DNA from: REEB509 sp049314555
GTDB taxonomy: Bacteria > Pseudomonadota > Alphaproteobacteria > Caulobacterales > Aquidulcibacteraceae
Reading direction: 5' to 3'
Assembly: GCA_049314555.1 (NCBI GenBank)
Contig: JBMOEW010000034.1
Span: 1-33,856, forward strand
Length of the DNA: 33,856 nucleotides
The first letter of the stretch is position 1. Each line of letters opens with the position of its first letter. This document shows positions 32,064 to 33,856 of the stretch, piece by piece. Both the position numbers and the translations under genes were made by a program. The notes under the pieces are model-generated. The model worked only from the letters and a program-made list of their open reading frames with translations, did not search any database and was not told the DNA's origin.

Positions 32064-33269
32064 ATGACGAAGCGGTTAGAAAGCGATCTGTGTGGGCCAG
32101 CCACAACGCGGCGCGTGTTGGCGCTTGACGGCGGCGGGGTGCGTGGCCTGATCACGCTTGGCATTTTGCAGGAGCTGGAAGACCACCTGCGGCAGCGGTA
32201 CAACAAAGACACCTATCGGCTCTGCGACTATTTTGATCTTATTGGGGGCACTTCGACCGGATCGATCATCGCAACAGGACTTGCGCTTGGGATGTCGGTT
32301 GGTGAGATTTCCGCGCTCTACAAGTTGCTTATCCCGAAAATTTTCAAGGATGCGAGCGGGCAGGGCGTGTTTGCGCCCAAGTTCAAGAACGGCCCGCTGG
32401 CCCAAGAGCTTGCCGATGCCTTCGGCGGAAAAACACTTGCGTCGCCGGAATTGCGATGCGGGCTCGCGATCCATTGCAAACGGATCGACACGGGTTCTGC
32501 CTGGATTTTGGTGAACAACCCGCGATGGCATTACTATGAAAGCAACTGTCGCTTTCGGTTGCGGGATTTGGTTCAGGCGAGTGCTGCGGCACCGCACTTC
32601 TTTGAAGGCGTTTTGCTGTCTCTTCAAGAAGAGGGCAATGCCGATCAAGTCCAGGACATGTTCTTTATTGATGGTGGGGTTGGGGGGAACAACAATCCGG
32701 CCCTTGAGATGTTCATGGCGGTCCGCGATCCCGCATACGGCTTTGGGTGGGACCTTGGGCCAGATAAGCTTTACCTTCTGTCGGTTGGGACTGGTTGGCT
32801 GCGCGAGCGCCACGACGCAAAAAACTATCGGTCCAAGACGTTCGTAACCCAAACTTTGAATGCCCTGCGCGGCATGATCAATGACGTTTCTTTGCAGCAG
32901 ATTGCCTTGATGCAAGGGCTTTCTGAAAGCGGTGAACGGTGGTTCATCAATTCCGAAAAGGGTGATCAAGCAACCGCGCCCTATCTCACCGTGGCGGGTG
33001 CCTCGCTGCACTATCAGCGCATCGATGTGCGACTAGATCCAGTGGCGGACGATAAAAATGCGCGTCCGGAGCATGCGCAGCGTCTGGTGGAACGCCCGCT
33101 GACGCAGCAGGAGGTCAAGCGGCTGCGCGACATCACCAGTGCGAACGGCGCGAACCTAAAGCTTCTCAATGATCTCGGTGTGGAGGCTGGGCTGCGGTAT
33201 ATGAAGGCAGCGCCACCACCCGGGGTGTTCGATCCTGCGGGCCTTTCGCGCGCAAGCGCTGCGAGTTAG
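32064..33269 (+). CDS. patatin-like phospholipase
   Basis: A lipid acyl hydrolase of the patatin family, 401 residues, no signal peptide seen. The oxyanion hole DGGGVRG is at 22-28, the nucleophile motif GTSTG has Ser64, and the catalytic Asp203 lies in FIDGGVGGNNNP, so the Ser/Asp dyad is complete. These motifs start almost at the N-terminus, as in bacterial cytosolic patatins. The C-terminal third is not recognised. Start: ATG 32064, with GGGGGAG upstream; the in-frame TTG 32046 is less likely. It lies 75 bases after the PagL-like gene. Without a neighbouring nucleotide cyclase there is no sign of a CBASS effector role. Confidence 0.88.
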   Translation: MTKRLESDLCGPATTRRVLALDGGGVRGLITLGILQELEDHLRQRYNKDTYRLCDYFDLIGGTSTGSIIATGLALGMSVGEISALYKLLIPKIFKDASGQGVFAPKFKNGPLAQELADAFGGKTLASPELRCGLAIHCKRIDTGSAWILVNNPRWHYYESNCRFRLRDLVQASAAAPHFFEGVLLSLQEEGNADQVQDMFFIDGGVGGNNNPALEMFMAVRDPAYGFGWDLGPDKLYLLSVGTGWLRERHDAKNYRSKTFVTQTLNALRGMINDVSLQQIALMQGLSESGERWFINSEKGDQATAPYLTVAGASLHYQRIDVRLDPVADDKNARPEHAQRLVERPLTQQEVKRLRDITSANGANLKLLNDLGVEAGLRYMKAAPPPGVFDPAGLSRASAAS

Positions 33270-33463
33270 GCCCGTTCGGCCACGAAAGCCACCAGCGCTC
33301 GCTTAAGGCCGCCGCGGTCGCCAGCAATGGCCTCGCTTATGCCTTGGGCCATCGCGCGGCGGGCATGTGGCATGAGGACCGCGAGGCTCGCGACATAGGT
33401 GGCCGCGCCAAGAGATACCATTGCGGCGAGGCGTGGGAGTGGCAGCAGCCCGCTTACGCTAGC
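33266..33463 (-). pseudogene. truncated C-terminus of a membrane protein, cut by an IS element
   Basis: The C-terminal 65 codons of a membrane protein, ending in VAFVAERA. It has one hydrophobic helix (LAAMVSLGAATYVASLAVLM) and a short basic tail, reminiscent of the last helix of a polysaccharide flippase, which is a guess. The 5' part is missing: reading upstream the frame passes into sequence next to the transposase stop codon, with no plausible start apart from a TTG inside the presumed IS end. Its stop overlaps the patatin stop by 4 bases. Probably non-functional. Confidence 0.5.
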
Positions 33464-33856
33464 TGTCAAAGTCGTTGTCCGGTTCCGCGCGATTTCCTTT
33501 AGCGATTATGCAGCGTCACGGGCGGCCCTGGGGTCGCCTTCGCCAGCGTGTGGGGCGCGCGCAGTCGCCCCCATGGCCTTTGTGGATGTCTCCGGGTTGA
33601 GCCACACGGCATTTGGACGCTCCCAAGATCGGATGGGTCCGGACCACCTCTCTGGATTGGCGTCTCGGGCTTGCGTGTAGAGCTCGCGCCGAGACTGAAG
33701 GATGGCTGCGTCCTGTCCCCGATGGCGCAGGGCCGGAGGCACGAAGCCAATAGCGCTGTGCATGTGCTCTTCGTTGTACCAGGTCACGAAGGCCTTCACC
33801 CAGGCTTGGGCCGCAGCACATGTCGCAAAGCCCCGCTTCGGCCATTCCGGGCGGTA
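33464..33856 (-). mobile_element. IS3-family insertion sequence, 3' end only
   Basis: Transposase frame plus about 40 bases to a candidate terminus. On the + strand the candidate end begins TGTCAAAGTCGTTGTCC at 33464, so on the element strand it ends in CA, as IS3-family ends do (TG...CA). The other end, the inverted repeat partner and any target duplication are outside the window, so the boundary is provisional. Confidence 0.6.
33506..33856 (-). CDS. IS3-family transposase OrfB, C-terminal part (5' partial)
   Basis: The last 116 codons of an rve-type DDE transposase; the frame remains open to the right edge, so the start is outside. The segment begins YRPEWPKRGFATC, then WVKAFVTWYNEEHMHSAIGF with the WYN and HSAI signature after the final catalytic Glu region, PALRHRGQDAAIL, YTQARDANPERWSGP and VWLNPE, a typical IS3-family ending. 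The stop codon is at 33506-33508. It lies against the truncated membrane-protein gene. The catalytic residues upstream of this segment cannot be inspected. Confidence 0.88.
   Translation of the reverse strand, partial: YRPEWPKRGFATCAAAQAWVKAFVTWYNEEHMHSAIGFVPPALRHRGQDAAILQSRRELYTQARDANPERWSGPIRSWERPNAVWLNPETSTKAMGATARAPHAGEGDPRAARDAA

Noticed and set aside
32064..33269. Patatin as a CBASS (CapV-type) defence effector
   Set aside because: No CD-NTase or other defence gene is beside it; the neighbours are a PagL-like gene and an IS remnant. A general lipase is the simpler reading.
1..33856. tRNA genes, CRISPR arrays or prophage
   Set aside because: None of the intergenic gaps shows a tRNA-like cloverleaf, regularly spaced direct repeats or phage genes.

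Overview
This GC-rich window reads as core chromosome of an alphaproteobacterium. The evidence is gene order (hflK-hflC-degP, serB, miaA, ilvB...ilvN...ilvC; ybgC-tolQRAB-pal-cpoB-tilS-ftsH; folP; thiD; serC...serA), the long alphaproteobacterial type of SerC, and frequent GTG/TTG starts. I cannot place it below class. Nearly all genes lie on the + strand. No gene-free stretch exceeds 300 bases. I saw no tRNA, rRNA or CRISPR.

Layout: 1-2145 hflK (5' end outside the window, beginning in a 15-bp tandem repeat coding Gly4Ser) and hflC. 2227-3648 is a DegP/Do protease. 3656-4588 is serB on the minus strand, divergent from miaA (4617-5528) across a 10-G run. 5559-5801 is a promoter, a short Val/Leu/Ile leader peptide and a terminator in front of ilvB, i.e. 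a transcription attenuator. ilvB, ilvN and ilvC follow, but they are interrupted by an antisense FAD/NAD(P)-binding protein, a membrane-anchored unknown and an exported unknown. 12550-14609 holds an acidic unknown, an SDR oxidoreductase and ybgC. 14709-20784 holds tolQ, tolR, tolA, tolB, pal, a strong terminator, cpoB and tilS. ftsH (20887-22821), a glyoxalase-fold protein, folP, a small unknown and thiD follow. 25538-27717 holds a PhzF-like protein with altered active-site residues and a long C-terminal extension, convergent with an EamA transporter. 27805-31154 holds serC (preceded by a two-hairpin leader that occludes its ribosome site), an AAC(6')-like acetyltransferase and serA. 31398-33269 holds a PagL-like outer-membrane protein and a patatin-like lipase. 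The right edge holds the 3' end of an IS3-family transposase abutting a truncated membrane-protein gene.

Functional themes: (1) membrane protein quality control: HflK/HflC are partners of FtsH, with periplasmic DegP. (2) Envelope integrity: the Tol-Pal system with YbgC and CpoB, plus possible lipid remodelling by PagL-like and patatin-like proteins. (3) Amino-acid synthesis: the first two branched-chain steps (IlvBN, IlvC) and all three serine steps (SerA, SerC, SerB). (4) tRNA modification (MiaA, TilS) and cofactors (FolP, ThiD).

The most notable signals are the two cis-regulatory leaders (ilvB attenuator, serC leader), the PhzF-like protein lacking two canonical active-site residues, and the IS-truncated gene at the right end. 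I did not find a convincing new multi-gene defence or metabolic system.
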